Source of the DNA: DASVEE01 sp036399695
GTDB lineage: Bacteria; Acidobacteriota; Thermoanaerobaculia; Gp7-AA8
Assembly: GCA_036399695.1 (NCBI GenBank)
Contig: DASWMP010000039.1
Span: 1 to 16,430 of the forward strand
Length of the DNA stretch: 16,430 bases
Direction: 5' to 3'
This document shows positions 7,452 through 16,315 of the stretch, in pieces. The translations under genes were made by a program, and so were the position numbers. Within the stretch, counting starts at the first letter, position 1; each line of letters starts with the position of its first letter. Below the pieces are notes generated by a model that had not been told where the DNA came from, searched no databases, and saw only the letters and a program-made list of their open reading frames with translations.

Positions 7452-10046
7452 TTACGTCACGTAGATCAGGGCCGCGTCGAGCCCGAATGGGAGGTATTCG
7501 GCGAGCCGCACGCGCAGGTTGGTCTCGCGCTGCGGCTGCATGAGGAAGTGGAAGGCGCCCATCTCGAACCCGTCGTCCGCCCCTCGCCGGATTTCTTCCG
7601 CGCAGGCGAGGCTGAGCTGACCGTAGGCGGGATCGCCGTAGCGGCGGGAGGTGAACGCCGGCTCGACGCGCGCGTCGGTGTCGGGCTGGCAGCGGAAGCG
7701 CCGCGGGAGCTGCGAATGCGGCGCGACGTAGCTGAAGCGCACGCACCCGGTCTGGCGCCGCTGGGCGATGACGGGCGCGTCGAAGATGGAGTTGGAGGCT
7801 TCGATCTGCCGGACGAAGACGCGCCCGAGGATCGTCGTCTCGTCGAGCGTGACCATGGGGCCGGCTTCGATGCCGGCCGGATCGCCGGCGATGGCCGCGC
7901 AGACGGAGGCGAGGCCGAGCGCGCGCACGGTGGCCCGGTCGCCGGCGGAGGGGATGAAGCGGATGGCCTGCATGCCGTCGCCCGGGACGGCGATGAGGCG
8001 GTTGCCGGCCAGGATGACGTCCGCGTCGATGCCGGCGCTCTGCAGCTCCTGCGCGAGGGCGTCGCGCGCGGCGGCGAGATCGGCCGGCGTGTTGAACGCG
8101 AGTGTAACGGGGGCGCCTTCATCCACGACGACGTCGAGCTCGGGGGCGAAGCCGACGTCGATGGTTTCGCGGATGGAGCCGAGGAGTGCGAGCGTCTGGC
8201 GCGCGTTGGGCTCGTCGAGCTTCAACTCCGCGGCGGTCGTGGCGTCGTTGTTGGCGGCGGAGACGCGCACGCGCGTGCCGTCGCCGCCGAGGAGGAGCAG
8301 CGTGTCGCTCGTCGCCGCGACGATGGCCGCCTTGTGCTCCGGAGCGTCGGAGAGGGCGCGGATGGCGCTCTGCATCGCGGCGGCGAGCTGCGTGAGTGAG
8401 GCCGGGACGGGCAGCGTGATGGTGCGCGGGCCCCGCTCGCCGATGGAGACGACGAGCTTTCGCTGCGGGGACGTGAGCACCGGCACGGGCGGCAGTGCGC
8501 CGGAGACGAGCGCGGGGACGAGCGTGCCTTCGCCGTCCTGCGCGGCGGCGTCGATGATCGAGTCGTGGGAGGTGATGCCGAGGCTTTCGCTCGGCGTTGA
8601 AATGGGCCCGGTGATGCTCCGTTCCAGCTCGATCTTCAGGCGGGTGTTCGACGTGGCCACGGAGATGGAGGGGAGATGCGACTCGCGCGGTGCCCCTTGC
8701 TCGTCCAGCGTGCGGCCCGGCACGAGGGTCGTGTGCAGCAGCTTGAGGAGGGCCAGCCGGCCATCGACGCGCACGCCGCCGCCGATCAGCAGGCCGCTGA
8801 GCGTGAGCGCGCTGGCGAGGTCCGTTCCCTGGACGGTGATGCTGCCGATGAGCGTGGGGCGGAACGTCGATTCGGCCTGGATCGTCAGCGCCTGCGCGCC
8901 GACGGAGAAGGTGAGGTCCTCTTCGTAGGTGGCGTTGTCGGCGATCGTGACGACGACGTTCGGGGCCGGCAGTGCGAGGGCGGCGTCGATGGCGTCCTGC
9001 AGCGTCGGATGCGCGGAGGCGTCGACAATGGCGGTGTCCGGACCGCTGACGAGGATCGTGGTGTCGCGGTCGTACGGGCCGCTGCCCAGGTCTCCGCTGA
9101 ATCCGTAGACCGCGTTGACGATCAGCGAGTCCGCTTCCTCCCCCACCGGGAAGGTGACGCGCCCGCTGCGGACGTCCACGCCCACCCGGCCGGCCGCGGG
9201 ACGGCGCCAGTCGCGGAGGTCCATCGTGCAGATCGCCCCCGGCGGAATCGGGGTATCGCTGCCGTCCTTGAAGAGGGCCAGGCTGAGCCCCGCGCCGTAG
9301 TAGCTGTCGATGTGATGGTGCATGGCGAAAGCGCGGATGGGCGCTTCGACGTCTTCCTCGCGTGTCAGTGCGCGGGTGCCGAAGGTGGCCGGCAGATGGA
9401 AGAGCGGCGCGGGATTGCCGATCGGGCTGACGTGCCAGCCGAAGACGTTGGCCGCCTGGCGCGGCTGCAGTGTCGTCAGCCGGTGGCTGCGCAGGCGCCA
9501 GAGGAAGAAGCCGGTGTTCGGCACGTTGTGCCAGCCGCTGGCCTGCGCCGGCGGACGCACGTCGGCGGTGTGGGCGATGGTGTCGAACGGGCCGTCGAAG
9601 CGGTCGAGCTTTTCTTCGTCGCGGACGTCGACGGTGCCGACTTTCAGGCGGATGTGGTTGACGTTCTGCGTCCACTCGAGCAGCTCGAAGAAGGCCACGA
9701 CGTGCGCCGACCAGCCGGTGACGTCGTGCGCGAGCTGCTCGAGGATGCGTTGCGTCCCCTTGCCGTGCCGGTAGTGCAGCGTGCGGGCGACGTCGGCGCG
9801 GCGGGTAGGCGTACCCGGGACTTCGTAGATCGGGTTGTTGGCGACGAGCTCCCCGATGTACGGCACGACCCAGGGGGCACAGGTCTCGATGAAAAAGTCG
9901 TCGTAAAGATCGTCGACGTTGCGGCGAAGGTGATCGGCCTCTGCCTGCAGGATGCGCAGCAGCGCGCGCAGGGCGCCGGAGCGCTCTTCGTCTTTGATGC
10001 GGTAGAGCGCGGGCAGCAGTGAGTAGAAATCGAGCGCGGTGTTCAT
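7452..10046 (-). CDS. phage tail protein I-like baseplate protein with beta-helix and two repeated modules (864 aa)
   Basis: Residues 1-200 match the tail protein I-like (P2 gpI-type) proteins of contractile injection systems: LLPALYRIKDEERSGALRALL, DDFFIETCAPWVVPYIG, TLHYRHGKGTQRILEQLAHDVTGW, FDTIAHTADVR and NVPNTGFFLWRL. About 340-510 is a beta-helix-like region opening with HPTLQDAIDAAL. Two similar alpha/beta modules of about 80-95 residues follow (about 527-610 and 635-715). The C-terminus returns to family-typical sequence: RVFVRQIEASNSIFDAPV, TGCVRFSYV, RRYGDPAYGQLSL, DDGFEMGAFHFL and an end in YVT. The start is ATG 10046 with GAGGAG 8 nt upstream. The protein probably sits at the baseplate periphery, linking it to fibres; known P2 gpI family members are tail-fibre attachment/baseplate proteins. 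A 112-bp gap with repeats separates it from the upstream gene, breaking the tight coupling of the earlier genes. Confidence 0.88.
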   Translation of the reverse strand: MNTALDFYSLLPALYRIKDEERSGALRALLRILQAEADHLRRNVDDLYDDFFIETCAPWVVPYIGELVANNPIYEVPGTPTRRADVARTLHYRHGKGTQRILEQLAHDVTGWSAHVVAFFELLEWTQNVNHIRLKVGTVDVRDEEKLDRFDGPFDTIAHTADVRPPAQASGWHNVPNTGFFLWRLRSHRLTTLQPRQAANVFGWHVSPIGNPAPLFHLPATFGTRALTREEDVEAPIRAFAMHHHIDSYYGAGLSLALFKDGSDTPIPPGAICTMDLRDWRRPAAGRVGVDVRSGRVTFPVGEEADSLIVNAVYGFSGDLGSGPYDRDTTILVSGPDTAIVDASAHPTLQDAIDAALALPAPNVVVTIADNATYEEDLTFSVGAQALTIQAESTFRPTLIGSITVQGTDLASALTLSGLLIGGGVRVDGRLALLKLLHTTLVPGRTLDEQGAPRESHLPSISVATSNTRLKIELERSITGPISTPSESLGITSHDSIIDAAAQDGEGTLVPALVSGALPPVPVLTSPQRKLVVSIGERGPRTITLPVPASLTQLAAAMQSAIRALSDAPEHKAAIVAATSDTLLLLGGDGTRVRVSAANNDATTAAELKLDEPNARQTLALLGSIRETIDVGFAPELDVVVDEGAPVTLAFNTPADLAAARDALAQELQSAGIDADVILAGNRLIAVPGDGMQAIRFIPSAGDRATVRALGLASVCAAIAGDPAGIEAGPMVTLDETTILGRVFVRQIEASNSIFDAPVIAQRRQTGCVRFSYVAPHSQLPRRFRCQPDTDARVEPAFTSRRYGDPAYGQLSLACAEEIRRGADDGFEMGAFHFLMQPQRETNLRVRLAEYLPFGLDAALIYVT

Positions 10047-10070
10047 GTCGTGGCTCCTCGCGCGGGGGAC

Positions 10071-10146
10071 CGATGGGACCTGGAAAGGCCGGAGTGGCCG
10101 AGAGGAGCAGCGCCCATAGGTCCCATTGGTCCCATTGGTCCCATCG
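10071..10146. repeat. 9-nt tandem repeat (three copies) with inverted copies, between two baseplate genes
   Basis: GGTCCCATT occurs three times head to tail at 10119-10145 (the last copy ends in C). CGATGGGACC at 10071-10080 is the exact reverse complement of GGTCCCATCG at 10137-10146, and ATGGGACCT (10073-10081) also pairs with AGGTCCCAT (10118-10126). Several alternative hairpins are therefore possible in the 112-bp gap between the stop at 10159 and the start at 10046. Similar intergenic repeats with GGTCCCAT units recur in many bacterial genomes; function unknown. Confidence 0.8.
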
Positions 10147-10158
10147 TTCTCAGCACGT

Positions 10159-13100
10159 TCATCCGAGCTCCTCGAACTGGGGCGTGACGCTGGAGTCGGC
10201 TGGGGCCAGAGTGGCGATCTCGTGGGGGTAGATGCGGATGTGATCGGCCACTTCCACGACGCCGTCCGCACGGCGCAGGCGGTCGAGCCTCGCGGCGATG
10301 ACGCCTGTCACTCCCTGGAGCGCGGCGTAGACATCCGAGAGATGAATGGTCTGGCCGAGGTCCAGCCGGTCGAAGGAGAAGAACGCCGCCAGCGCTTCGG
10401 CGGCGCGTTCCTGCACGTCTTCCAGCAGGTGCGCGGGGTCGGCCTGCAGCACCGCCGTGACGAGCATGCGTACGTTCTCGTGCGAGCGGATGCGCATCGG
10501 CTTGTTGGCGTCCCGTTTGGCGTCGAGATCGGCCGCGATGGCTGCCAGCGCGATCTCGCTCAGCACCGCCCCCCCTTCGGCGGCGACGGTGAGACGGACG
10601 ACGCGCTCGTAATCGTCGACGGTCCAGGTGGCCCGCGCCTTGGCCACCGTGGCGTGCTCGCGGGCGGCGTCTTCGAAGTCGCGCAGGGAGACGATGCGGC
10701 CGAACGTGCGTACGGTGTTCGGCGCGTTCATCCGGATGAGGTCGAGCGTCTCCGGCGCGGCTCCGCCTTCGGCGCGCACGGGATTGCGCGCCGCTTTGAG
10801 GCCAGGCGGGCGATCGAGGAGGTTGGCGATCGCGCCGGCACGTACGTTCCCTTCCGGGCCGAGGCCGGTGCGGTATCTGGCCGTGATGTTGTTGCGTCCC
10901 GTCGGGAGGCGTGAGCCCGGCTCGCCGCCGAACTGGATCGTCATGGCCTGGTCTTCGTCGACGCTCGTGGTGAAGACGCGCTCGGACGGGCCGCGGCCGA
11001 GGAGTGAGTCGGCCTCGTTCCAGCGGACGCGGTCGACCCGGAGCTCGAGAGTGCTGGCCACACCGTTGCGGGCGCCGGCCTGCGGCACGTGGGTGACGGG
11101 GGATTTCTTGAGCGTGAAGGTCTGGAAGCGCGCGGAGGCGTCGCCGCTGCCCACCACTTCCGCGGCGATCGTTTCGCCGTGCGTCACGCGGGCCACGTTG
11201 CCGAGGAGGAGCGCGCTGCGGCCGTCGAGGGGGCGCGTGAGGCCGGGAGTGAAGCTGACGAGCAGGTGATCGTTGGCGATGCTGGTGGAGGCCACGGTGG
11301 CGAGATGCGCGTTGTGCGTGGCGTCGTCCAGGACGATGGTGCGCCCCTTGTCAATGGACGCCAGCTCCGACAGCGCGATGGCCACGGGACCGCCTTCGAT
11401 GACGTCGGGGTGGCGCAGCGTCGCGAGAGGCAAAGGATCGCCGACGACTTCCGTGACGCTGATGGTGCGGCGGTCGGCGATCGGCCACATCGGCACGCCG
11501 AGCGTGCTCCAGTCGGCGTTCTTGCGGAGGCGGAGAATCGCCTCCGTGCCGGCGAAGACGTGCAGCGCGTTCTCGAAGAGCGGCGCGACGGTCAGATCGT
11601 CGAGCAGGTCGTCGCCCGCGGGCGTCCAGTTCGTGTAGGAGTTGCTGTTCGCGGCGGTCTGCCGGGACGTCAACAGCTTGCGGTCGTTGCCACGGCCGAA
11701 GACGCAGAGGCGGCCCTGCGTATCGAGACCGGCGTCGATGCGGTCGACCCAGCCGCCGATCGAGGTCCAGGAGCTCCAGTCGTTGCCGTTGCGGCGGCGG
11801 CGCCAGACGGCGCTGTCGAGACCGCGCGCCAGCAGCTCGACGGTGCCGTTCTGATTGAAGGCGGCGGCGAGGGTGCCGTCTTCCACTTCGCCGCCGAGAT
11901 TCAGCCAGGCGTTCCAGACGTCGGGGGCGGTCTCGCGCAGAGTCCAGACATCGCGGTTGCCGAGGCGGCGTGCGAAGACTTCGATGCGGCCGTTCGCGCC
12001 GGCCGTGACGGCCACGAGATCGCAGGCCGGGCCGCCGAGCGGCTTCCACGGCAGCCATTCACCGTTCTGCGTCTGCCGGCGGAGCGACAGCAACCGGTCG
12101 GCGCCGCGGGCGACGAGAAAGGGACGGGTCTGGGAGAGGTGCATGGCCATCAGCTCGAAGCCGCTCCCGAGCTCCGTCCAGCCGGTCGCACTGAAGGCGT
12201 GGAGCACGCCATCGGCGCCGCGCGCGACCATCGCGCTGCCGGCCGCCGCGACGTGGGTGAAGCTTGTGCCGCCGAGGGAGCGCCAGTCGCTCCAGCCGTT
12301 CTGACGGCGCCTCGTCCAGATGGCCCCGTCATCGGCCACGACGTAGACGTCGAGGGCATTGCCGCTCACCCCGACGGCCGGCCGCGAGACCACGGCGAGG
12401 CCGAGCTTGAGCTCCGTGACGTTGGCGCCGAAGGCCATGAGCGGCTGGGCGCTGCCTTTCGGCTTCATCGTCTGCGGCTTCGTGTCCGCGGCGACGACGG
12501 TGGTCAGGCGCACGCCTTCGCTGCCGGTGACGAGCACGCGCGCACCCGCCTTGACGTCGGCGACGGTGCGGTCGAGCGGCAGGACAGAAGGATCGTTGAC
12601 GGCGAAGTTCGTCTCCCGTTCGGTCCAGTCGATGCCGACGAGATCGCCGTCCGTGAGCGTGTGCACCATCGTCCTCGCCGGGACGTCGCTGCCGTAGAGC
12701 GCGAAGCGGCGCGCGGTGAGGACGGCGCGGGCCATCAGCGGTGTGAGGGCATCACGAGCGATGGCCGGCGTCCACGAAAGCTCGCCGTTGACGGCGGCGA
12801 CGGTCTTCGCTTCCAGCACGTTGTGATCGAAGACGGTCAGTGCGGCGCCGGGGCGCGCCTCCGGCGAAGGCCGCGCGAGCGGGCCGCCGGAAGAGCCTTT
12901 GGCGAATGGATTGAAGGCCACGGGGACGCCGTGCACGCGCAGCTCGTTGAGCGCGGCGTCGGCGGCGATGGCTTCGACGGTCTCGAACTTCTGCGGCTTC
13001 TCGTTCTGTCCCGGGACGCTCTGCAGGCGGAGGGCGGCCGGCAGTTGCAGCGTCTTGCCGCGGTCGAGAAAGAAGGCCACATGCGCGACGGCGGCGGCGC

Positions 13101-13437
13101 CGGGAGAGGGGCGGTAGTCCAGCAGCGCGGCCAGCCGGGCCACCGACTCGCGATGCACGGCCGTGCCGAGGAAGGCTTCGTTGGCGATGCGCTCCTGGTA
13201 GAAGGTGAGGACGTCGCCGAGGTACGCCCACATGTCGATGAGGGCGATGCCGTAATCGGTCTCGTCGCGCGACGTCCACGCCTTCAGCTCCGGCTGGTCG
13301 GCGATGGCGTGCAGCATCGTGCGGCGGAAGGAGGTGAAATCGCCCATCCGGTAGCGGACGGACGACAGCGCCGGACGGTTGTCGATCGTGACCGGCGTCG
13401 TTTGCGCCGAATCCATGCAGCAGCCGCAGCGCTTCAT
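10159..13437 (-). CDS. baseplate J-like assembly protein with inserted seven-bladed PLL-type beta-propeller (1092 aa)
   Basis: Contractile-injection baseplate protein of the 'putative baseplate assembly protein' (gp6/gpJ-like) family. It starts MKRCGCC, then ETDYGIALIDMWAYLGDVLTFYQERIANEAFL (about 59-90), the family's most conserved segment. Later core elements are NVARVTHGET with EVVGSGDASA (about 743-770), IQFGGEPGSRLPTGRNNITA (about 833-855), RIVSLRDFEDAA (about 910-925) and LGQTIHLSDVYAALQGVTGV (about 1022-1042). Between FGANVTEL and WPIADRRTISV lie about 300 residues (352-648; DNA 11494-12384) with seven recurring motifs: GWSDWRSLGG, GWTELGS, EWLPWKPLGG, VWNAWLNLGG, DWSSWTSIGG, YTNWTPAG and DWSTLG. 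This is the signature of a PLL-type lectin propeller. ATG 13437 overlaps the upstream stop as ATGA. J-like proteins form the baseplate ring; the propeller likely points outward and binds glycan (inference). Confidence 0.9.
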   Translation of the reverse strand: MKRCGCCMDSAQTTPVTIDNRPALSSVRYRMGDFTSFRRTMLHAIADQPELKAWTSRDETDYGIALIDMWAYLGDVLTFYQERIANEAFLGTAVHRESVARLAALLDYRPSPGAAAVAHVAFFLDRGKTLQLPAALRLQSVPGQNEKPQKFETVEAIAADAALNELRVHGVPVAFNPFAKGSSGGPLARPSPEARPGAALTVFDHNVLEAKTVAAVNGELSWTPAIARDALTPLMARAVLTARRFALYGSDVPARTMVHTLTDGDLVGIDWTERETNFAVNDPSVLPLDRTVADVKAGARVLVTGSEGVRLTTVVAADTKPQTMKPKGSAQPLMAFGANVTELKLGLAVVSRPAVGVSGNALDVYVVADDGAIWTRRRQNGWSDWRSLGGTSFTHVAAAGSAMVARGADGVLHAFSATGWTELGSGFELMAMHLSQTRPFLVARGADRLLSLRRQTQNGEWLPWKPLGGPACDLVAVTAGANGRIEVFARRLGNRDVWTLRETAPDVWNAWLNLGGEVEDGTLAAAFNQNGTVELLARGLDSAVWRRRRNGNDWSSWTSIGGWVDRIDAGLDTQGRLCVFGRGNDRKLLTSRQTAANSNSYTNWTPAGDDLLDDLTVAPLFENALHVFAGTEAILRLRKNADWSTLGVPMWPIADRRTISVTEVVGDPLPLATLRHPDVIEGGPVAIALSELASIDKGRTIVLDDATHNAHLATVASTSIANDHLLVSFTPGLTRPLDGRSALLLGNVARVTHGETIAAEVVGSGDASARFQTFTLKKSPVTHVPQAGARNGVASTLELRVDRVRWNEADSLLGRGPSERVFTTSVDEDQAMTIQFGGEPGSRLPTGRNNITARYRTGLGPEGNVRAGAIANLLDRPPGLKAARNPVRAEGGAAPETLDLIRMNAPNTVRTFGRIVSLRDFEDAAREHATVAKARATWTVDDYERVVRLTVAAEGGAVLSEIALAAIAADLDAKRDANKPMRIRSHENVRMLVTAVLQADPAHLLEDVQERAAEALAAFFSFDRLDLGQTIHLSDVYAALQGVTGVIAARLDRLRRADGVVEVADHIRIYPHEIATLAPADSSVTPQFEELG

Positions 13438-15947
13438 TTGCCGCTCCCTGTCGTAATGCGCAGCACCCCGTTGTCCGGGAAGTTCGGATCGTTGTCGAGG
13501 CGGATCACTTCCGTCCGGCCGGCCGCGAGCGCGCCGCGCGCGAGCTCGCCCGCCGGGCCGTCGCCGTAGCGATGCAGCGCCGTCACCTCCGCCGCCGCAA
13601 CGCCTTCGACTTTCATGACGGCCGCGTAGATCTGGCTGAGGTAGAGCGGCTGCCCGAAGGTGAAGCGGTCCGGGTGAAAGAAGCCGCTGCCGCCGCTCGA
13701 GAGCGCCGCCAATACGTCCTTCTCCACGTCGCTGCGGAAGTGGCCCGGCTTGACGCAGACCTCCACCTCCAGCTCGACCGGCACGTAGGCCGGCGGATCG
13801 ATCTCCAGGTCGTAGCCGGTCTGCAGCACGCGCGTGAGCCATTCCTTCACGCTCTCCTGCAGCGTCTCCGTGACCTCCAGCCGCCCTTTCGGATCGATGG
13901 TGACGAAGACCGTGTGCCACGTGCCGGTCCAGCGCAGCGTGGCCACGGCTTTCGACACCTGCGGATGGAGCATCGCGGCGCGGGCGTAGTCGTCTTCCGT
14001 GACCGCACGGTCGCTGCGCGTGCGCAGCGTGGCCGGCGCGGTGAGGCGCACTTCGTCGAGCGTCTCCGGCGGGACGCCGCCCCACGACGGCAGCGGATTG
14101 CGGAGCGCGTCGACGTCGGGGAACTTCTCGCCCGGCTCCGGATCTGCCGGCGGATCGTAGAGGATGTGAGCCAGCGCGTTCCGGCCGACGTTGCCGCTCC
14201 TGCCGACGCCGATGCGATACGACGAGCGGACGTAGACGCCTTTCGGCGGCGCCATGCCGGCCGTGCCGTCGCCGAAGCGGATCATGGCCCGGCCGTCGTT
14301 GTCGGTTTCGACGGCAAAGTGGGGGCTGGTCGAGAAGCTGGAGAGGAGATCGGGCTGCGGCGACCATGGCGTGAGGTCGCCGTCGCTCTCTACGTCCACG
14401 CCGATCTGCGGCGTCGTCACATGCGGATCGGTGAGCAGCAGCGAAGCGACGGAGGTCTCGCGCGTGGTCTCGACGCGGTAGCTGAGCGGACCTTTTTTCA
14501 GGAAGAAGCGGTAGGCACGGTCGGGCCGCGGTGCGATGCCTTCCTCCAGCCCTCCGGGCTCGGCCGGGTGCCACTCGTTACGAACGGTCCGTCCGTGATC
14601 GGCGAGCAGGATGTTGCCGCGGGCGATACCGATGGGCGCGTCCTGCCCGTTGACGCAGAGAGGGAAGCGCAGGGCGTCCTCCTCGTGCCAGATGAGGCGG
14701 GTGAGCTTCGTGTCCGGTGCGAGGGGATCGAAGAGCTCTTCGACGGCGATGAGACGCACCACCTGCCGGTGCTCCGGATCGGCGTCGACGGAGGTCTCCT
14801 CGAAGAGGACGAGATCGCCCGCCTGCAGGAGCGTGGCCACGCCGGCGCGGACGTCGGCGCGCGTGGAGCCGCGGGGCAGGCAGCAGTTCGTCCGTCCCCA
14901 GCGGTAGAGGGGAAGCTCGTTGAGCAGTGGATCGACAGGCAAACCGCGAAGGTTCTTCTTCTCGTTGAGCAGCCGGCCGCCGAAGACCTCGAACACTGCC
15001 TGGGCCGCGCTGGCCGCCTCCTCGAGGTCCACGTCGCCCTCGGTGATGATCTTCAGATCGGAGACGTCCTTTCCTTCTACCGGGCTGGTGATGCGGGTGA
15101 CGACCGGTGTGCCGTCGCGGATGATGCCGGCCCCGCCGAGCGCGACTTCGACGAAGACGAACACGCGCGCGCTCGCGCCGTCGTGCATGGCGTAATCGAT
15201 CAGCCGGGCGTGGCGCCGCACCGAGATGCGCTGGCGCGCCGTGGCCAGGAAGGCTTCGTTGGCGACGGCGTCCTGGTAGTAGCTGAGGTGATCGGCGGCG
15301 TACGCCATCAGCTCGACGAGCGTGATCCCCAGGTCGGCGGGATTGCGCTCGATCCAGTCGGGATGGAGCGACGGGATGAGGTCGAGCAGCGACTGGCGGA
15401 ACGAGGCGTAGTCGCGCGCCAGGTAGTCGATGTTGATCGCGGGCGCGGCGGTGGCGCCGGGCGCGCACTCGCCGCGGCGGCAATCGAAGCGGCTCGGGCA
15501 GCCCGCCTTGAAGTTGAAGACGACGGAGGCATACGCGGGATGCAGCTTCGCCGGCGGGTTCGAGGGATCGTCGCCGAGGCCGAAGACCCGATGAATGGTG
15601 AGCGTGTAGTCGGAGAAGTCGCCCGGCTGGTCGACGCGGATGCGCAGGCGCTGTCCGGCGCGGGTGAGCTCCTCGACCACGATGCCGCGCACGCGCACGC
15701 CGCCGTCGATGGTCACGACCTTCGGGTCGTTCTGGTGGAGCAGGACGACGTCGTCGAGGAGCGCCTCGAGGTTGGCTTCGTGCGCCGGATCGGGCTTCGG
15801 GATGAAGCTCACCCAGAGCACGCGCTGGTTCTCGCCGGCCGGTTCGGTGACGACTTCGAGGAAGTCGATGCCGTTGACGAACGCGTGCTCCGCCACCTGA
15901 TCGCGGCTGGTGTCAACGTCGCAGTGGAGGTCCTGGTAGACGGTCAT
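13434..15947 (-). CDS. baseplate J-like assembly protein, first copy (837 aa)
   Basis: First of the two baseplate J-like proteins, without the propeller of its neighbour. Residues 1-165 form an N-terminal domain ending in a Cys cluster, AGCPSRFDC plus Cys161 (C150, C156, C161). Next comes NIDYLARDYASFRQSLLDLI, then ADLGITLVELMAYAADHLSYYQDAVANEAFL, the counterpart of the DETDYGIALIDMWAYLGDVL segment in the second copy. Later elements are RAMIRFGDGTAG (about 548-560), GVGRSGNVGRNAL, VTEDDYARAAM, and the C-terminal FTFGQPLYLSQIYAAVMKVEGV. It should form wedge parts of the baseplate around the tube, as gp6/Afp11-12 proteins do in characterised particles. ATG 15947 overlaps the gp25-like stop, and its own stop overlaps the next ATG, both as ATGA, so the three products are probably translated in coupled fashion. 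Confidence 0.92.
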   Translation of the reverse strand: MTVYQDLHCDVDTSRDQVAEHAFVNGIDFLEVVTEPAGENQRVLWVSFIPKPDPAHEANLEALLDDVVLLHQNDPKVVTIDGGVRVRGIVVEELTRAGQRLRIRVDQPGDFSDYTLTIHRVFGLGDDPSNPPAKLHPAYASVVFNFKAGCPSRFDCRRGECAPGATAAPAINIDYLARDYASFRQSLLDLIPSLHPDWIERNPADLGITLVELMAYAADHLSYYQDAVANEAFLATARQRISVRRHARLIDYAMHDGASARVFVFVEVALGGAGIIRDGTPVVTRITSPVEGKDVSDLKIITEGDVDLEEAASAAQAVFEVFGGRLLNEKKNLRGLPVDPLLNELPLYRWGRTNCCLPRGSTRADVRAGVATLLQAGDLVLFEETSVDADPEHRQVVRLIAVEELFDPLAPDTKLTRLIWHEEDALRFPLCVNGQDAPIGIARGNILLADHGRTVRNEWHPAEPGGLEEGIAPRPDRAYRFFLKKGPLSYRVETTRETSVASLLLTDPHVTTPQIGVDVESDGDLTPWSPQPDLLSSFSTSPHFAVETDNDGRAMIRFGDGTAGMAPPKGVYVRSSYRIGVGRSGNVGRNALAHILYDPPADPEPGEKFPDVDALRNPLPSWGGVPPETLDEVRLTAPATLRTRSDRAVTEDDYARAAMLHPQVSKAVATLRWTGTWHTVFVTIDPKGRLEVTETLQESVKEWLTRVLQTGYDLEIDPPAYVPVELEVEVCVKPGHFRSDVEKDVLAALSSGGSGFFHPDRFTFGQPLYLSQIYAAVMKVEGVAAAEVTALHRYGDGPAGELARGALAAGRTEVIRLDNDPNFPDNGVLRITTGSGK

Positions 15948-16315
15948 GCCACGCCCCCGGAAGAGGAGAAGGAGTCGCGCTGCCGCTGCCCGGTGTCGCG
16001 GCGCACGTAGGTGACTTCGACGGTGAGCACTTCCTGCTGCGGCGTGATGCGCACCCGCTCGACGACGATCCGGTCGGCCAGCCAGCGCTGCAACGCTCCC
16101 TGCACGGTGAACTGCGTGGCCGCGGCGAGCGCGCCGCTGTTCGGCGCGAAGACGAGCTGCATGAGGCCGCACCCGAAGTCGGGCCGGTTCACACGCTCTC
16201 CCGGGTTGGTGAAGAGCACCTGCCAGATGAGGTCGCGCACGTGATCGTCAGGCGTGGTGACACCTGCCCGGCCACGGCCGTCGATGGTGAAGGGGTGATC
16301 GAAGTATTCACACAT
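15944..16315 (-). CDS. gp25/GPW-family baseplate wedge protein (123 aa)
   Basis: Small lysozyme-like-fold baseplate protein found in all contractile tails (T4 gp25, P2 gpW, Afp9-type), which initiates sheath assembly at the baseplate. Family sequence runs throughout: HPFTIDGRGRAGVTTPDDHV, LIWQVLFTNPGERVNRPDFG, GLMQLVFAPNSGALAAATQF, VQGALQRWLADRIVVERV. NPGERVNRPDFG contains the conserved E-R core. Length is normal for the family. ATG 16315 is chosen because GGAGAAA lies 6 nt before it; ATG 16327 and the farther start have no ribosome binding site and would add a non-homologous arginine/proline-rich leader. It is translationally coupled (ATGA) to the first baseplate J-like gene. Confidence 0.93.
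   Translation of the reverse strand: MCEYFDHPFTIDGRGRAGVTTPDDHVRDLIWQVLFTNPGERVNRPDFGCGLMQLVFAPNSGALAAATQFTVQGALQRWLADRIVVERVRITPQQEVLTVEVTYVRRDTGQRQRDSFSSSGGVA

Noticed and set aside
11089..16010. Very long plus-strand open frames (11089-13569 and 13572-16010) opposite the baseplate genes
   Set aside because: Their translations are Arg/Ala/Gly/Asp-rich with no domain signal, and they mirror the codon bias of the clearly recognisable minus-strand genes. They are antisense shadows in GC-rich DNA.
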